Shown: positions 34,154-43,006 of the stretch, in pieces
Layout: every line of letters begins with the position of its first letter
Position numbering within the stretch: position 1 is the stretch's first letter
Assembly: GCA_021737645.1 (NCBI GenBank)
Contig: JAIPDO010000001.1
Span: 62,001 to 126,000 of the forward strand
Origin: Desulfarculaceae bacterium
GTDB taxonomy: Bacteria > Desulfobacterota > Desulfarculia > Desulfarculales > Desulfarculaceae
Length of the DNA stretch: 64,000 nt
Direction of reading: 5' to 3'
Made by a program: the position numbers and the translations under genes
Notes under the pieces: generated by a model
The model's input: the letters and a program-made list of their open reading frames with translations, nothing else
What the model was told of the DNA's origin: nothing
Databases searched by the model: none

Positions 34154-37100
34154 ATGACTCCGTCCTTCGTCCACCTGCACACCCACACCCAATTCAGCCT
34201 GCTGGACGGGGCCATCCGCCTGCCCGACCTCATGAAGCGGGCCAAAGAACTGAACATGGACAGCGTGGTCATGACCGACCACGGCAACATGTTCGGAGCC
34301 ATTCACTTCCAAATGGCCGCCCAAAAGGCGGGGCTCAAGCACATCATCGGATGCGAGGTCTATGTGGCCCCCGGCGACCGCCGGGACAAGGAGCACCGCC
34401 CCGGCCATGCCATCGCCAACCACCTGGTGCTGTTGGCCAAAAACCTCACCGGCTACCAAAACCTGGTGCGCATGGTCAGCGCCGGGTTCACCGAGGGTTT
34501 CTACTACAAGCCCCGCATCGACTTGGAACTGTTGCGCCGGCACCACGAGGGGCTCATAGCCATGAGCGCCTGCCTGCAGGGCAAGGTGCCCAGCCTGATG
34601 ATGGCCGGGCGCGAGGACCAGGCCGAGGCCGCCGCCCGCGAGTTGGCCGAGATCATGGGCGAGAACAACTTTTTCATTGAGTTGCAGGACGCCGGACTGG
34701 CCGAGCAGAAGAAGATCAACCCCGGCCTAATCGACTTAGCGGGGCGCCTGGGCCTGGGCCTGGTGGCCACCAACGACTGCCACTATTTGCGGCGCGAGGA
34801 CCACGAGGCCCACGACGTGCTGCTGTGCATCCAAACCGGCAAGACGGTGGACGCACCCGGGCGCATGAAGCTCTCGAGCGAAATCTATTTCAAGTCGCCC
34901 CAGGAGATGGCCGATCTTTTCCCCGAGGTGCCCGAGGCCATCTCCAACACTGTGGACATCGCCAAGCGCTGCGACATGGAGATACCCCTGGGCCAACTAA
35001 GGTTCCCGGTGTTCCATCTGGACAACGGCGAGACCTCAGAGGACCGTCTGCGCAAGGAGTCCCAGGAGGGTCTAGACAAGCGCATCCAGGAGCTTACCCA
35101 GCGGGGCCAGGCCATAGACCGCCAGGAATACGCCGACCGCCTGGCCTACGAGCTGGACGTGCTTTGCACGATGGGCTTCCCCGGCTACTTCCTGGTGGTG
35201 GCGGATTTCATCAACTGGGCCAAGGACAACGGCATCCCGGTGGGGCCGGGGCGCGGCTCGGCCGCCGGAAGCCTGGTGGCCTACTCCATGCGCATCACCG
35301 ACCTGGACCCCATCCGCTACAAACTTATCTTCGAGCGCTTTTTGAACATTGAGCGCAAGTCCATGCCCGACATCGACGTGGACTTTTGCTACAACCGCCG
35401 CACCGAGGTGATCGAATACGTCACCCAAAAATACGGCGCCGACCATGTGTCCCAGATCATCACCTACGGGACCATGCAGGCGCGGGCGGTGCTGCGCGAC
35501 GTGGGCCGGGCCATGAACATCCCCTACGCCGAGGTGGACCAGATCGCCAAGCTGGTGCCCTCCAAGCTGGGCATCTCCCTGGATGAGGCCCTGGACTCCG
35601 AGCCCCGCCTGGTCGAGCGCATGAACGCCGACCCTCAGGTGCGCAAGCTTTTGGATGTGGCCCGTTCCCTGGAAGGCCTGCCCCGCCACGCCTCCACCCA
35701 CGCCGCCGGGGTGGTTATCGGCGACGTGCCCCTGGACCAGGTGGTGCCTCTGTACCGGGGCACCGGCGATGAAAACGTCACCCAGTTCGACATGAAGTGC
35801 GTGGAAAAGGCCGGGCTTATCAAGTTCGACTTTTTGGGGCTCAAGACGCTCACGGTCATCGCCCTGGCCGTGGAGATGGTGCGCCACAACCACGACCCCA
35901 AGTTCACCATCGAAGACATCGACCTGGAAGACCAGGCCACCTACGAGCTGCTTTCCCGGGGCGACACCACCGGCGTGTTCCAGTTGGAGTCCTCGGGCAT
36001 GAAGGAGCTTCTGGCCAAGCTGAGGCCCGAGGTGTTCGAGGACGTCATCGCCCTGGTGGCCCTGTACCGGCCCGGCCCCCTGGAGTCGGGCATGGTGGAC
36101 GACTTCGTGGCCCGCAAGCATGGCACCAAAAAGGTGTCCTACGACCTGCCCCAGTTGGAGCCGATTCTCAAGGAGACCTACGGGGTCATCGTGTACCAGG
36201 AACAGGTCATGGAGATCTCCCGCCGCCTGGCCGGCTACTCCCTGGGAGAGGGCGACATCCTGCGCCGGGCCATGGGCAAAAAAGACCCCCAGGTCATGAG
36301 CCAGCAGAAGGAGCGCTTCCTGGATGGCTCCCTGGACAACGGCATATCCCGAGACAAGTCGGGCAAGCTTTTTGACCTCATCGAGAAATTCGCGGGCTAC
36401 GGCTTCAACAAGTCCCACTCCGCAGCCTATGCCCTTATCGCTTTTCAGACCGCCTTCCTCAAGGCCCACTATCCTTTGGAGTTCATGGCCGCGCTCCTGA
36501 CCAGCGAGGTCAACGACACCGACAAGGTGATGGCCCATATCGGCGAGTGCCGCGAGCGCGGGCTCACCGTCTTGCCGCCGGACATCAACCACTCTGGCAT
36601 CGACTTCACCGTGGCCGACAACGCCATCCGCTTCGGGCTGGCGGCGGTGAAAAACGTAGGCCGGGGCGCGGTGGAAGCCATCATCACAGCCAGGGATGAA
36701 GGCGAGCCTTTCAGCGGCCTGCACGACCTGTGCGAGCGGGCGGAACTTAGAAAGGTGAATCGCCGGGTGTTGGAGAGCCTGATCAAATGCGGGGCCTTTG
36801 ACAGCACCGGAGCCCACCGGGCCCAGCTAATGGCCGTGTTGGACGAAGCCCTGGAGCACGGGCAAAAGATGCGCCGGGACATAGACGCGGGCCAGTCCTC
36901 CATCTTCGACCTCATGGGCGCAGGGGCCGAGGCCGCCGAGCCGGAGCTGCCGGATGTGCCCGCCTGGAGCGAGTCCGACCGGCTGTCCTTTGAAAAAGAC
37001 GCCATCGGCTTTTACATAACCGGACACCCGCTCAGCGACTACCAGACCGAGATCAAGCGCCTGGGCACCCTGGACACGGTGAGCCTGAAGGCGGCCAGCG

Positions 37101-37615
37101 ACGGCATGAGCGTGACCATGGCCGGGGTTGCGGCCAAGGTCAAGGAGAAGATCACCAAAAGGGGCGACCGCATGGCCTTCGTGGACATGGAGGACCTCAA
37201 GGGCACCGTGGAGGTGATCTGCTTCCCGGACTGCTACGCCAAGGCCGCGCCGTATCTCAACGGCGAGGAGCCGCTTTTGGTCAAGGGCACCATAGACAAA
37301 GACGAGCGAGGGATCAAGCTCAAGGCCACCTCCATTGAGCCCCTGACCGGGGCCGCCCAGGCCCGCACCAGCCGTCTGCGCCTGCGCATCGAGGCCACCG
37401 GCCTCACCCGCGAAAAGATGGTGCTCCTGCGCCAGGCCTTGGCCAAGTACCCCGGCGCCTGCCGTGTGTCGCTGCATCTGAACGTGCCCGGCAAGGGCGA
37501 AGCGGTGTTGGCCCTGCCCGGCCAGTACCGGGTGGAGGCGGCCCCGGCGTTGTTCGACCAGGTCAACGAGCTTTTCGGCCACCCGGTGGTGGAGCCGGTG
37601 CTGAACGGGGATTAG
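34154..37615 (+). CDS. dnaE: DNA polymerase III alpha subunit
   Basis: 1153 aa, DnaE1 type. An N-terminal PHP domain starts FVHLHTHTQFSLLDGAI, with many metal-like histidines. Catalytic aspartates D406 and D408 in PDIDVDFCYNRR and D559 in IKFDFLGLKTLT correspond to E. coli D401, D403 and D555. The fingers region holds RKHGTKKVSYDLP; the helix-hairpin-helix and OB-fold parts follow (VTMAGVAAKVKEKITKRGDRMAF). It is the main replicative polymerase. There is an 80-base gap after guaA. A short lipoprotein gene follows 5 bases after the stop. Confidence 0.98.
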   Translation: MTPSFVHLHTHTQFSLLDGAIRLPDLMKRAKELNMDSVVMTDHGNMFGAIHFQMAAQKAGLKHIIGCEVYVAPGDRRDKEHRPGHAIANHLVLLAKNLTGYQNLVRMVSAGFTEGFYYKPRIDLELLRRHHEGLIAMSACLQGKVPSLMMAGREDQAEAAARELAEIMGENNFFIELQDAGLAEQKKINPGLIDLAGRLGLGLVATNDCHYLRREDHEAHDVLLCIQTGKTVDAPGRMKLSSEIYFKSPQEMADLFPEVPEAISNTVDIAKRCDMEIPLGQLRFPVFHLDNGETSEDRLRKESQEGLDKRIQELTQRGQAIDRQEYADRLAYELDVLCTMGFPGYFLVVADFINWAKDNGIPVGPGRGSAAGSLVAYSMRITDLDPIRYKLIFERFLNIERKSMPDIDVDFCYNRRTEVIEYVTQKYGADHVSQIITYGTMQARAVLRDVGRAMNIPYAEVDQIAKLVPSKLGISLDEALDSEPRLVERMNADPQVRKLLDVARSLEGLPRHASTHAAGVVIGDVPLDQVVPLYRGTGDENVTQFDMKCVEKAGLIKFDFLGLKTLTVIALAVEMVRHNHDPKFTIEDIDLEDQATYELLSRGDTTGVFQLESSGMKELLAKLRPEVFEDVIALVALYRPGPLESGMVDDFVARKHGTKKVSYDLPQLEPILKETYGVIVYQEQVMEISRRLAGYSLGEGDILRRAMGKKDPQVMSQQKERFLDGSLDNGISRDKSGKLFDLIEKFAGYGFNKSHSAAYALIAFQTAFLKAHYPLEFMAALLTSEVNDTDKVMAHIGECRERGLTVLPPDINHSGIDFTVADNAIRFGLAAVKNVGRGAVEAIITARDEGEPFSGLHDLCERAELRKVNRRVLESLIKCGAFDSTGAHRAQLMAVLDEALEHGQKMRRDIDAGQSSIFDLMGAGAEAAEPELPDVPAWSESDRLSFEKDAIGFYITGHPLSDYQTEIKRLGTLDTVSLKAASDGMSVTMAGVAAKVKEKITKRGDRMAFVDMEDLKGTVEVICFPDCYAKAAPYLNGEEPLLVKGTIDKDERGIKLKATSIEPLTGAAQARTSRLRLRIEATGLTREKMVLLRQALAKYPGACRVSLHLNVPGKGEAVLALPGQYRVEAAPALFDQVNELFGHPVVEPVLNGD

Positions 37616-37620
37616 GCGGC

Positions 37621-37929
37621 ATGCGCTTTAACCATGCCATCATCGCTACACTGTTGGGCTTGACCTTGCTGGCCGCGTCTTGCGGGGGAGTTAGCAGCTT
37701 CGGCGCGGTGGAGCAGAGCCTGAGCAAGGATGTGGGGGTGCTCACCTACCCCGAGGCGGTGGACCGCTGGGGCAAGCCCACCAGCACCTCGCTGGGCGAT
37801 GCCATGTTCACTGCCTATTGGCTCAAGGAGCGCTCCGGCGGAATCGTCAAGGAGCGCCTATACCTCACCTTTGACAATGAGAAGAAGATTCTCCGAGCCT
37901 ACCGCTACACCAGCAAGCCGTTCGAGTAG
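37621..37929 (+). CDS. Small lipoprotein
   Basis: 102 aa with a signal peptide and the lipobox LAASC (residues about 17-21: GLTLLAASCGG). The mature domain (TYPEAVDRWGKPTSTSLGDAMF, then ERLYLTFDNEKKILRAYRY) is compact and beta-rich, reminiscent of small outer-membrane-assembly or SmpA-like lipoproteins; that comparison is weak. It begins 5 bases after dnaE and may be co-transcribed. No specific function assigned. Confidence 0.7.
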   Translation: MRFNHAIIATLLGLTLLAASCGGVSSFGAVEQSLSKDVGVLTYPEAVDRWGKPTSTSLGDAMFTAYWLKERSGGIVKERLYLTFDNEKKILRAYRYTSKPFE

Positions 37930-37978
37930 ATGACTCAGGGGCTAGCTTGCTGACGCCGGTTCTCAAGGAGGACATGCC

Positions 37979-38779
37979 GTGACCCAAACCAAGAAGCCCG
38001 TTCTCTGCCTGACCTTTGACAACATGGGCGAGGCGCACAACGTCTTCCTGGGCAAGTCGTCCCTGCCCGACCTCAGCGCACCGGCCATTACCATCGGCTT
38101 CCCCAACATCCTGCGCCTGCTCACGGCCTACGATCTGCGCGCCACCTTTTTCGTGGAAGGATGGAGCGCTCTGCATTACGGCGAGGTCATCGAAGCGCTA
38201 TTGCAAGGCAGCCACGAGATCGCTTTGCACGGCTGGGTTCACGAGGTCTTTGCGGAGCTGCCCGAGCGGACCGCCCGGCAGTACGTTAACGACAGCTTGC
38301 AGGTGATGAAGCTGCGCGGGGTGCGGCCCGCCGGGTTCCGCGCCCCGGGCGGCAGGATTGGCCCCCATGGCTATCAGATATTGGGCGAGGCCGGATTCGC
38401 CTTTGACAGCAGCGTGGGCACGGCCATGCCGCCGGAGATCCCCTTGGATGTGGCTGATTATTTCGGGGACGGCCTGCGGCGGTTGCCCCACGGCCTGATC
38501 GGCCTTCCCTGGCAGTGGTTCATGATCGACGCGGTCCACTACCTGCTGGCCCCCAACGGCCTGCGCGACCCCGAGGACCTCGCCGCCTTTTGGGGCAAGG
38601 TGCTGCGCAACGTGGCCCGCGCCAAGGGCCTGGTCACCATCATCAGCCACGCCCACATAACCGGGGTGGACCCGGACCGCCTCTCCACCCTGGAAGAGGT
38701 CCTCAAGCTGGCCCTGGAGCTGGGCTTCGACATTCTGCCGTGCGGACAGGCAATGGGCCGGAGCGAGCATTTGCGCTAA
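37979..38779 (+). CDS. Polysaccharide deacetylase (NodB-homology) family protein
   Basis: 266 aa, GTG start with AAGGAGG 8 bases upstream. Motif 1 reads LTFDNMGEAH with D14 but N15 where many family members have a second Asp. Motif 2 is HGWVHE with H84 and H88. Together D14, H84 and H88 follow the metal pattern of PuuE/HpPgdA-type enzymes. Motif 3 is PAGFRAPGGRIGPHG, and a late TIISHAHITG supplies a His. It probably deacetylates a sugar or hydrolyses an amide; no signal peptide, so cytoplasmic. Confidence 0.75.
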   Translation: MTQTKKPVLCLTFDNMGEAHNVFLGKSSLPDLSAPAITIGFPNILRLLTAYDLRATFFVEGWSALHYGEVIEALLQGSHEIALHGWVHEVFAELPERTARQYVNDSLQVMKLRGVRPAGFRAPGGRIGPHGYQILGEAGFAFDSSVGTAMPPEIPLDVADYFGDGLRRLPHGLIGLPWQWFMIDAVHYLLAPNGLRDPEDLAAFWGKVLRNVARAKGLVTIISHAHITGVDPDRLSTLEEVLKLALELGFDILPCGQAMGRSEHLR

Positions 38780-38811
38780 TGGATTGCCCATCCCGCATTC
38801 ACATTTTCGCC

Positions 38812-38870
38812 CTTGTCATTGCGAGGAGCCGCTGAACAGCGGCGACGCGGCAATCTCTGTTCGCCAGCAG
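38812..38870 (+). repeat. Dispersed intergenic repeat copy
   Basis: CTTGTCATTGCGAGGAGCCG followed by GAACAGCGGCGACGCGGCAATCTC. It matches the motif seen at 2083-2285 but is better preserved. Confidence 0.6.
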
Positions 38871-38885
38871 ATGGCGTGATCCCAT

Positions 38886-38913
38886 GAAAAAAGGGCGGGG
38901 ATTAACCCCGCCC
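38886..38913 (-). terminator. Rho-independent terminator
   Basis: Stem GGGCGGGG / CCCCGCCC with an ATTAA loop (38893-38913), then a minus-strand T run. It lies 24 bases past the acyl-CoA dehydrogenase stop. Confidence 0.9.
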
Positions 38914-38936
38914 CTACGCTCTCCCACTATTAATTT

Positions 38937-40091
38937 TTATCGCACCATCTGCGGCCCCAACAAATTGTTGCTGATGACGATGCGCTGAATCTCGCTGGTG
39001 CCCTCGTACAGGGTGAACACCCGGCAGTCGCGGTAGTGGCGCTCCACGGGATACTCGGAGCAGAAGCCGTAGCCCCCGTGCATCTGAATGGCCTGGCCCG
39101 CCACCTGTTGCACCATCTCGCTGGCGAACAGCTTGGCCATGGAGGCCTCCATGGAGTAGCGCTTGCCCAGGTCCTTTAGGCTGGCCGCGTTTAGGAACAA
39201 CAGGCGGGCCGCCTCTATCTGGGTGGCCATGTCGGCCAGCTTCCAGCGGATGCCCTGAAAGTCGCTGATGGGCCGCCCGAACTGTTCACGGGCCTTGGTG
39301 AAATCCATGGCCTCGTCCAAACAGGCCATGGCCACTCCCACCGACTGGGCGGCGATGCCGATGCGCCCGCTGTCCAGGCAGACCATGGCCGCGCGGAAGC
39401 CGTCGCCCGGCTTGCCCAAAATGCAGTCCTGGGGAACCCGGCAGTCCTCGAAGATAAGCTGCACCGTGTCGCTGGCCTTGAGCCCCAGCTTTTCCTCCAC
39501 CTTGCCCACGCTCATGCCCGGCGTGCCCTGGGGCACCAAAAATGCGCTGATGCCCCGGTGGCGCTTGTTCTTATCGTTTACCGCAGTGACCATGACCACC
39601 CCGGCGTTCTTGCCGGTGGTGATGAACTGCTTGGTGCCGTTAATCACCCACTCGTCGCCGTCGGCCACGGCGGTGGTGCGCTGGCTGGAGGGATCGGAGC
39701 CCGCGTTCGGCTCGGTTAGGGCAAAGGCTCCGATGCACTCGCCGGTGGTCATCTGGGGCAGCCAGCGCCGCTTTTGCTCCTCGCTGCCGAAGCGCACCAG
39801 GGCCTCGCAGCAGATGGAGTTGTGCACACTCATAACCACGGCGGTGGAGGCGCAGCCATAGGCGATCTCACTCAGGGCCAGGGCGTAGCTCACCGTGTCC
39901 ACCCCCACCCCGCCGTAGGCCTCGGGCACCATCATGCCCATGAAGCCCAACTCGCCCATTTGCAGCAAATTCTCGCGGGGAAACTCATGGGTGCGGTCGC
40001 GCTCGGAGGCGGTGGGCAAAAGGACCTCCCGGGCGAAGTCCCGGGCCATGGTCTGGATCATCACCTGCTCTTCGGTCAGCGCAAAGGCCAT
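38937..40091 (-). CDS. Acyl-CoA dehydrogenase
   Basis: 384 aa, full length. It oxidises an acyl-CoA to the enoyl-CoA with FAD, passing electrons to ETF. Marks are GAFALTEPNAGSDPSSQRTTA (first signature), the substrate-loop ARLLFLNAA, the FAD contact QIHGG-type AIQMHGGYGF, and the C-terminal FTLYEGTSEIQR with probable catalytic base E363. The late position of the Glu is that of short-chain, butyryl or glutaryl-type enzymes. It ends at a terminator and follows the XRE-cupin gene by 18 bases. Confidence 0.92.
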   Translation of the reverse strand: MAFALTEEQVMIQTMARDFAREVLLPTASERDRTHEFPRENLLQMGELGFMGMMVPEAYGGVGVDTVSYALALSEIAYGCASTAVVMSVHNSICCEALVRFGSEEQKRRWLPQMTTGECIGAFALTEPNAGSDPSSQRTTAVADGDEWVINGTKQFITTGKNAGVVMVTAVNDKNKRHRGISAFLVPQGTPGMSVGKVEEKLGLKASDTVQLIFEDCRVPQDCILGKPGDGFRAAMVCLDSGRIGIAAQSVGVAMACLDEAMDFTKAREQFGRPISDFQGIRWKLADMATQIEAARLLFLNAASLKDLGKRYSMEASMAKLFASEMVQQVAGQAIQMHGGYGFCSEYPVERHYRDCRVFTLYEGTSEIQRIVISNNLLGPQMVR

Positions 40092-40109
40092 GGTCTTCTC
40101 CTACCAAGA

Positions 40110-40661
40110 CTACGGAGTATAAAGAACGACCAAAAGCTCGGCGGTCTCTGCTCCCGGATTTCTCAGGGTGTGCACCAGGTTGGAATTGAAATGCAGGCTG
40201 TCGCCGGTCTTGAGCTGGTTCAGGTTCTGGCCCACCTTGACCTCGGCCTCTCCGGTGAGCACGTAAACGAATTCCTCGCCCTCGTGCTGGTAGCCGGCCC
40301 CCTCCAGGTCGCTGGTGGGATCAATGGTCACCAGGAAACTCTTCAAATGGCGGTGACCCGCCTCGGGGGTAAGCACCCGGTAGGAGTAGTGGTCGGTGCG
40401 CACCTTGACCGCCTCCACCCGGCGCTCGGCGGCCTCGGCCTCCTCCTCGTCCTTTAGCAGCTCACCGCTGTCCACCTCCAGGGCGCGGGACAAGGTGAGC
40501 AGCAAGGCCACCGGCGGTATTTTCTCGTCCTTTTCGATCTGGGCCAGGCTTTCCACCGATTGGCCGGTCATATTGGCCACCGTCTCCAGGCTCATCTCCT
40601 GGCGCTCGCGCAGCCGCCTGATACGCTGGCCCAGGGACTGGCGTTTCACCTTACGTGCCAT
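40110..40661 (-). CDS. XRE-cupin transcriptional regulator
   Basis: 183 aa from the ATG at 40661 (GGAGGAG upstream). Residues about 10-65 are a lambda-repressor-like helix-turn-helix (LGQRIRRLRERQEMSLETVA, then SVESLAQIEKDEKI). Residues about 105-180 form a cupin barrel (GYQHEGEEFVYVLTGEAEV, then GDSLHFNSNLVHTLRNP), with His and Glu that could hold a metal or small ligand. It probably senses a metabolite and controls the acyl-CoA cluster. It lies between the acyl-CoA dehydrogenase and meaB, all on one strand. Confidence 0.88.
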   Translation of the reverse strand: MARKVKRQSLGQRIRRLRERQEMSLETVANMTGQSVESLAQIEKDEKIPPVALLLTLSRALEVDSGELLKDEEEAEAAERRVEAVKVRTDHYSYRVLTPEAGHRHLKSFLVTIDPTSDLEGAGYQHEGEEFVYVLTGEAEVKVGQNLNQLKTGDSLHFNSNLVHTLRNPGAETAELLVVLYTP

Positions 40662-40683
40662 GACTCCTCCTTTCCTGGGCCCT

Positions 40684-41649
40684 TCAGTCGCCCAGGACAG
40701 ATGCCAATATGTTTTCGCTGGCGGTGTAGGGGTCTTCGCGACCCTCCAGCACCCGTTCGATAACCGGGGCCAGACCCTCTCCCTGGTCAAGGCGCGCCAA
40801 CAGGCGCTGCATCATACCGGCCTGCACCAGCTCCAAAAGCTCCCTGCGGAAGGCTTCCTTGCGGCGCTCGGCCAGCATTTGACCGTCACCACCTGTGAGC
40901 ACCTGGTAGTGCTTGCCCAGGGTGTCCACCAACTCGTCCAGGCCCATGCCGTCTATGGCGCAGGTGGAGATGATGGGGGGCTCCCACCCGGCCCGGCGGT
41001 TGTGATCGCCGCTGAGACTAAGCATACCCTTAAGTTCGTTCACCGTGCGGCCCGCGCCGTCACGGTCGGCCTTGTTGACCACGAAAATGTCCCCGGCCTC
41101 CAAAATACCCGCCTTGATGGCCTGAATGTCGTCACCCATGCCGGGTATGGTGACCACCACCGTGGTGTCGGCCATGCGCACGATCTCCACCTCGTCCTGG
41201 CCCACGCCCACGGTTTCCACCAGCACCACATCCAGGCCCATGGCCTCCATCACCGTGACCACCCCACGGGCCGAGGCGGTGAGGCCGCCGAAATGGCCCC
41301 GGGTGGCCAGAGAGCGGATAAACACGCCCTCATCGGTGGCGTGGCGCTGCATGCGGATACGGTCGCCCAATATGGCCCCGCCGGAAAAAGGGCTGGTGGG
41401 GTCCACCGCCACCACTCCCACGGTGAGACCCTTGGCACGAAAGCGCTCCACCAGGGCATCGGTGATGGTGGATTTTCCCACCCCCGGCGAACCGGTGAGC
41501 CCGATCACCCGAGCCCGCCTGGCCCCGGCGTACAGCAGCTTGAGCACATCCTGCCAGCCGGGCTCGTTGTCGTCGATGTCGCGCATCAAGCGGGCCACGG
41601 CCCGGATGTCTCCTGCAACTACCTTTTGGGCTCGTTCTTCTGGTGTCAT
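40684..41649 (-). CDS. meaB: Methylmalonyl-CoA mutase-associated GTPase MeaB
   Basis: 321 aa from the ATG at 41649, the family's usual length; an in-frame longer form exists but lacks support. G1 is TGSPGVGKSTI, then VDPTSPFSGGAILGDRIRM, the G3-like VETVGVGQDE and the G4 NKAD in IFVVNKADRDG. MeaB loads and protects the adenosylcobalamin mutase. No mutase subunit is in the window, so its partner must be encoded elsewhere, or it may serve another B12 acyl-CoA mutase. In operon order it comes first, before the XRE-cupin gene. Confidence 0.93.
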   Translation of the reverse strand: MTPEERAQKVVAGDIRAVARLMRDIDDNEPGWQDVLKLLYAGARRARVIGLTGSPGVGKSTITDALVERFRAKGLTVGVVAVDPTSPFSGGAILGDRIRMQRHATDEGVFIRSLATRGHFGGLTASARGVVTVMEAMGLDVVLVETVGVGQDEVEIVRMADTTVVVTIPGMGDDIQAIKAGILEAGDIFVVNKADRDGAGRTVNELKGMLSLSGDHNRRAGWEPPIISTCAIDGMGLDELVDTLGKHYQVLTGGDGQMLAERRKEAFRRELLELVQAGMMQRLLARLDQGEGLAPVIERVLEGREDPYTASENILASVLGD

Positions 41650-41734
41650 GAAACTGTTGTGGCCCCCATAAAATTGCACCGGAGCACGGCGCTGATTGAT
41701 CTTTGCTGAGAGCAAGGCCGCCTTGGAAGATATG

Positions 41735-41771
41735 GAAAAAAGAAGGGCCCGGTCAGCACCGGGCCCTTCTT
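41735..41771 (-). terminator. Rho-independent terminator
   Basis: Stem AGAAGGGCCCGG / CCGGGCCCTTCT (41741-41771) with a short loop, followed on the minus strand by a T run. It ends the second acyl-CoA dehydrogenase transcript. Confidence 0.92.
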
Positions 41772-41780
41772 GGTTAGGCT

Positions 41781-42929
41781 TTACTTGCCCTTCATCAGGT
41801 TCTTGGCGATTACCAGGCGCATGATCTCGTTGGTGCCTTCATAGATCTGGGTGATCTTGGCATCGCGCATGTGGCGCTCCATGGGGTAATCCTTGCAGTA
41901 CCCATAGCCGCCCAGGATCTGCACGCCCTCGATGGCCGCGTTCATGGCCGTGTCGCTGGCGAACATCTTGGCCATGGCCGCCTGCTTCTCAAAGTGCTTG
42001 TGCCCGTCTTCCATCCAGGCGGCGCGCAAGAGCAACAGCTCGGACGCGTCCAGGGCGGTGGCCATGTCGGCCAGCTTCCACTGAATGGCCTGGAAGGCGC
42101 TGATGGGCCTGCCGAACTGCTCGCGCTCTCCGGCGTACTGCACCGCTTCTTCCAGAACCGCCCTACCTATGCCCAGGGCCTGGGAGCCGATGCCGATGCG
42201 TCCGCTGTCCAGGGTGGTGAGCATTTGCTTCAGGCCGTCGCCGGGGTTGCCCAGGAGGTTGCCCTTGGGGATGCGCGCGTCTTCGAAGACCAGTTCGGCG
42301 GTGCCGCTGGCGCAGATGCCCAGCTTGTCCTCCACCCGGCCCACGGAGAAGCCCTTGGTGTTTTCCAGATCCACCACAAAGGAACTGGTTCCCTTGTAAC
42401 CGGCGGCCTTGTCGGTGACCGCCGCGATAACCGCGTATCTGGCCACGTTGCCGTTGGTGATGAATTTCTTCTCGCCGTTGAGCACCCACTCGTCGCCGTC
42501 GAGCACCGCGGTGGTGCGCATGGCCGCCGGGTCGCTGCCCGCGCCGGCCTCGGTGAGGCCGAAGCAGCCCTCGGCCTGGCCGCTGGCCACGGGGGTGAGG
42601 AAGGCCTTTTTTTGCTCGTCGGTGCCAAAGGCGTTCACCGGGAAGCAGTACAGCGAGTTGTTCACACTCATGATGACGCCGACGCTGGCGTCTCCCCGGC
42701 TTATCTCGCTCAAGGCCAGCACGTAGGAGACGTAATCCAGTCCGGCTCCTCCGTACTCCTCGGGCATGGCGATTCCCATGAAGCCCAGCTCGCCCAGGGC
42801 GCGGCAGGCCTCCATGGGATGCTCGTGGGTTTCATCAAAATGCGCGGCCTGAGGCTTTAGCACCTCGTCGGCGAAACGGGCCGCGGTTTCCTTGACCATC
42901 TGTTGCTCTTCGGTCAGTGCGAAGTTCAT
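41781..42929 (-). CDS. Acyl-CoA dehydrogenase (second)
   Basis: 382 aa. Same family as the gene at 38937 but clearly distinct. Signature segments are GCFGLTEAGAGSDPAAMRTTA, FEDARIPKGNLLGNPGDG, ILGGYGYCKDYPMERHMRD and the C-terminal IYEGTNEIMR with probable catalytic E364. It desaturates an acyl-CoA using FAD; ETF genes are not in the window. It is last in the run of thiolase, thiolase, crotonase and dehydrogenase before a terminator. Confidence 0.93.
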   Translation of the reverse strand: MNFALTEEQQMVKETAARFADEVLKPQAAHFDETHEHPMEACRALGELGFMGIAMPEEYGGAGLDYVSYVLALSEISRGDASVGVIMSVNNSLYCFPVNAFGTDEQKKAFLTPVASGQAEGCFGLTEAGAGSDPAAMRTTAVLDGDEWVLNGEKKFITNGNVARYAVIAAVTDKAAGYKGTSSFVVDLENTKGFSVGRVEDKLGICASGTAELVFEDARIPKGNLLGNPGDGLKQMLTTLDSGRIGIGSQALGIGRAVLEEAVQYAGEREQFGRPISAFQAIQWKLADMATALDASELLLLRAAWMEDGHKHFEKQAAMAKMFASDTAMNAAIEGVQILGGYGYCKDYPMERHMRDAKITQIYEGTNEIMRLVIAKNLMKGK

Positions 42930-43006
42930 AGTTCACTTCCTCTCGAAAGTGCGCGTGCGGGCGCGTGAAGTATTTAAAGAGCAAACAAACAATTACCTAT
43001 TCACCT

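Noticed and set aside
35072-36817. Long open frame (581 codons) on the minus strand
   Set aside because: It is antisense to dnaE; GC-rich codon use opens frames on the opposite strand.
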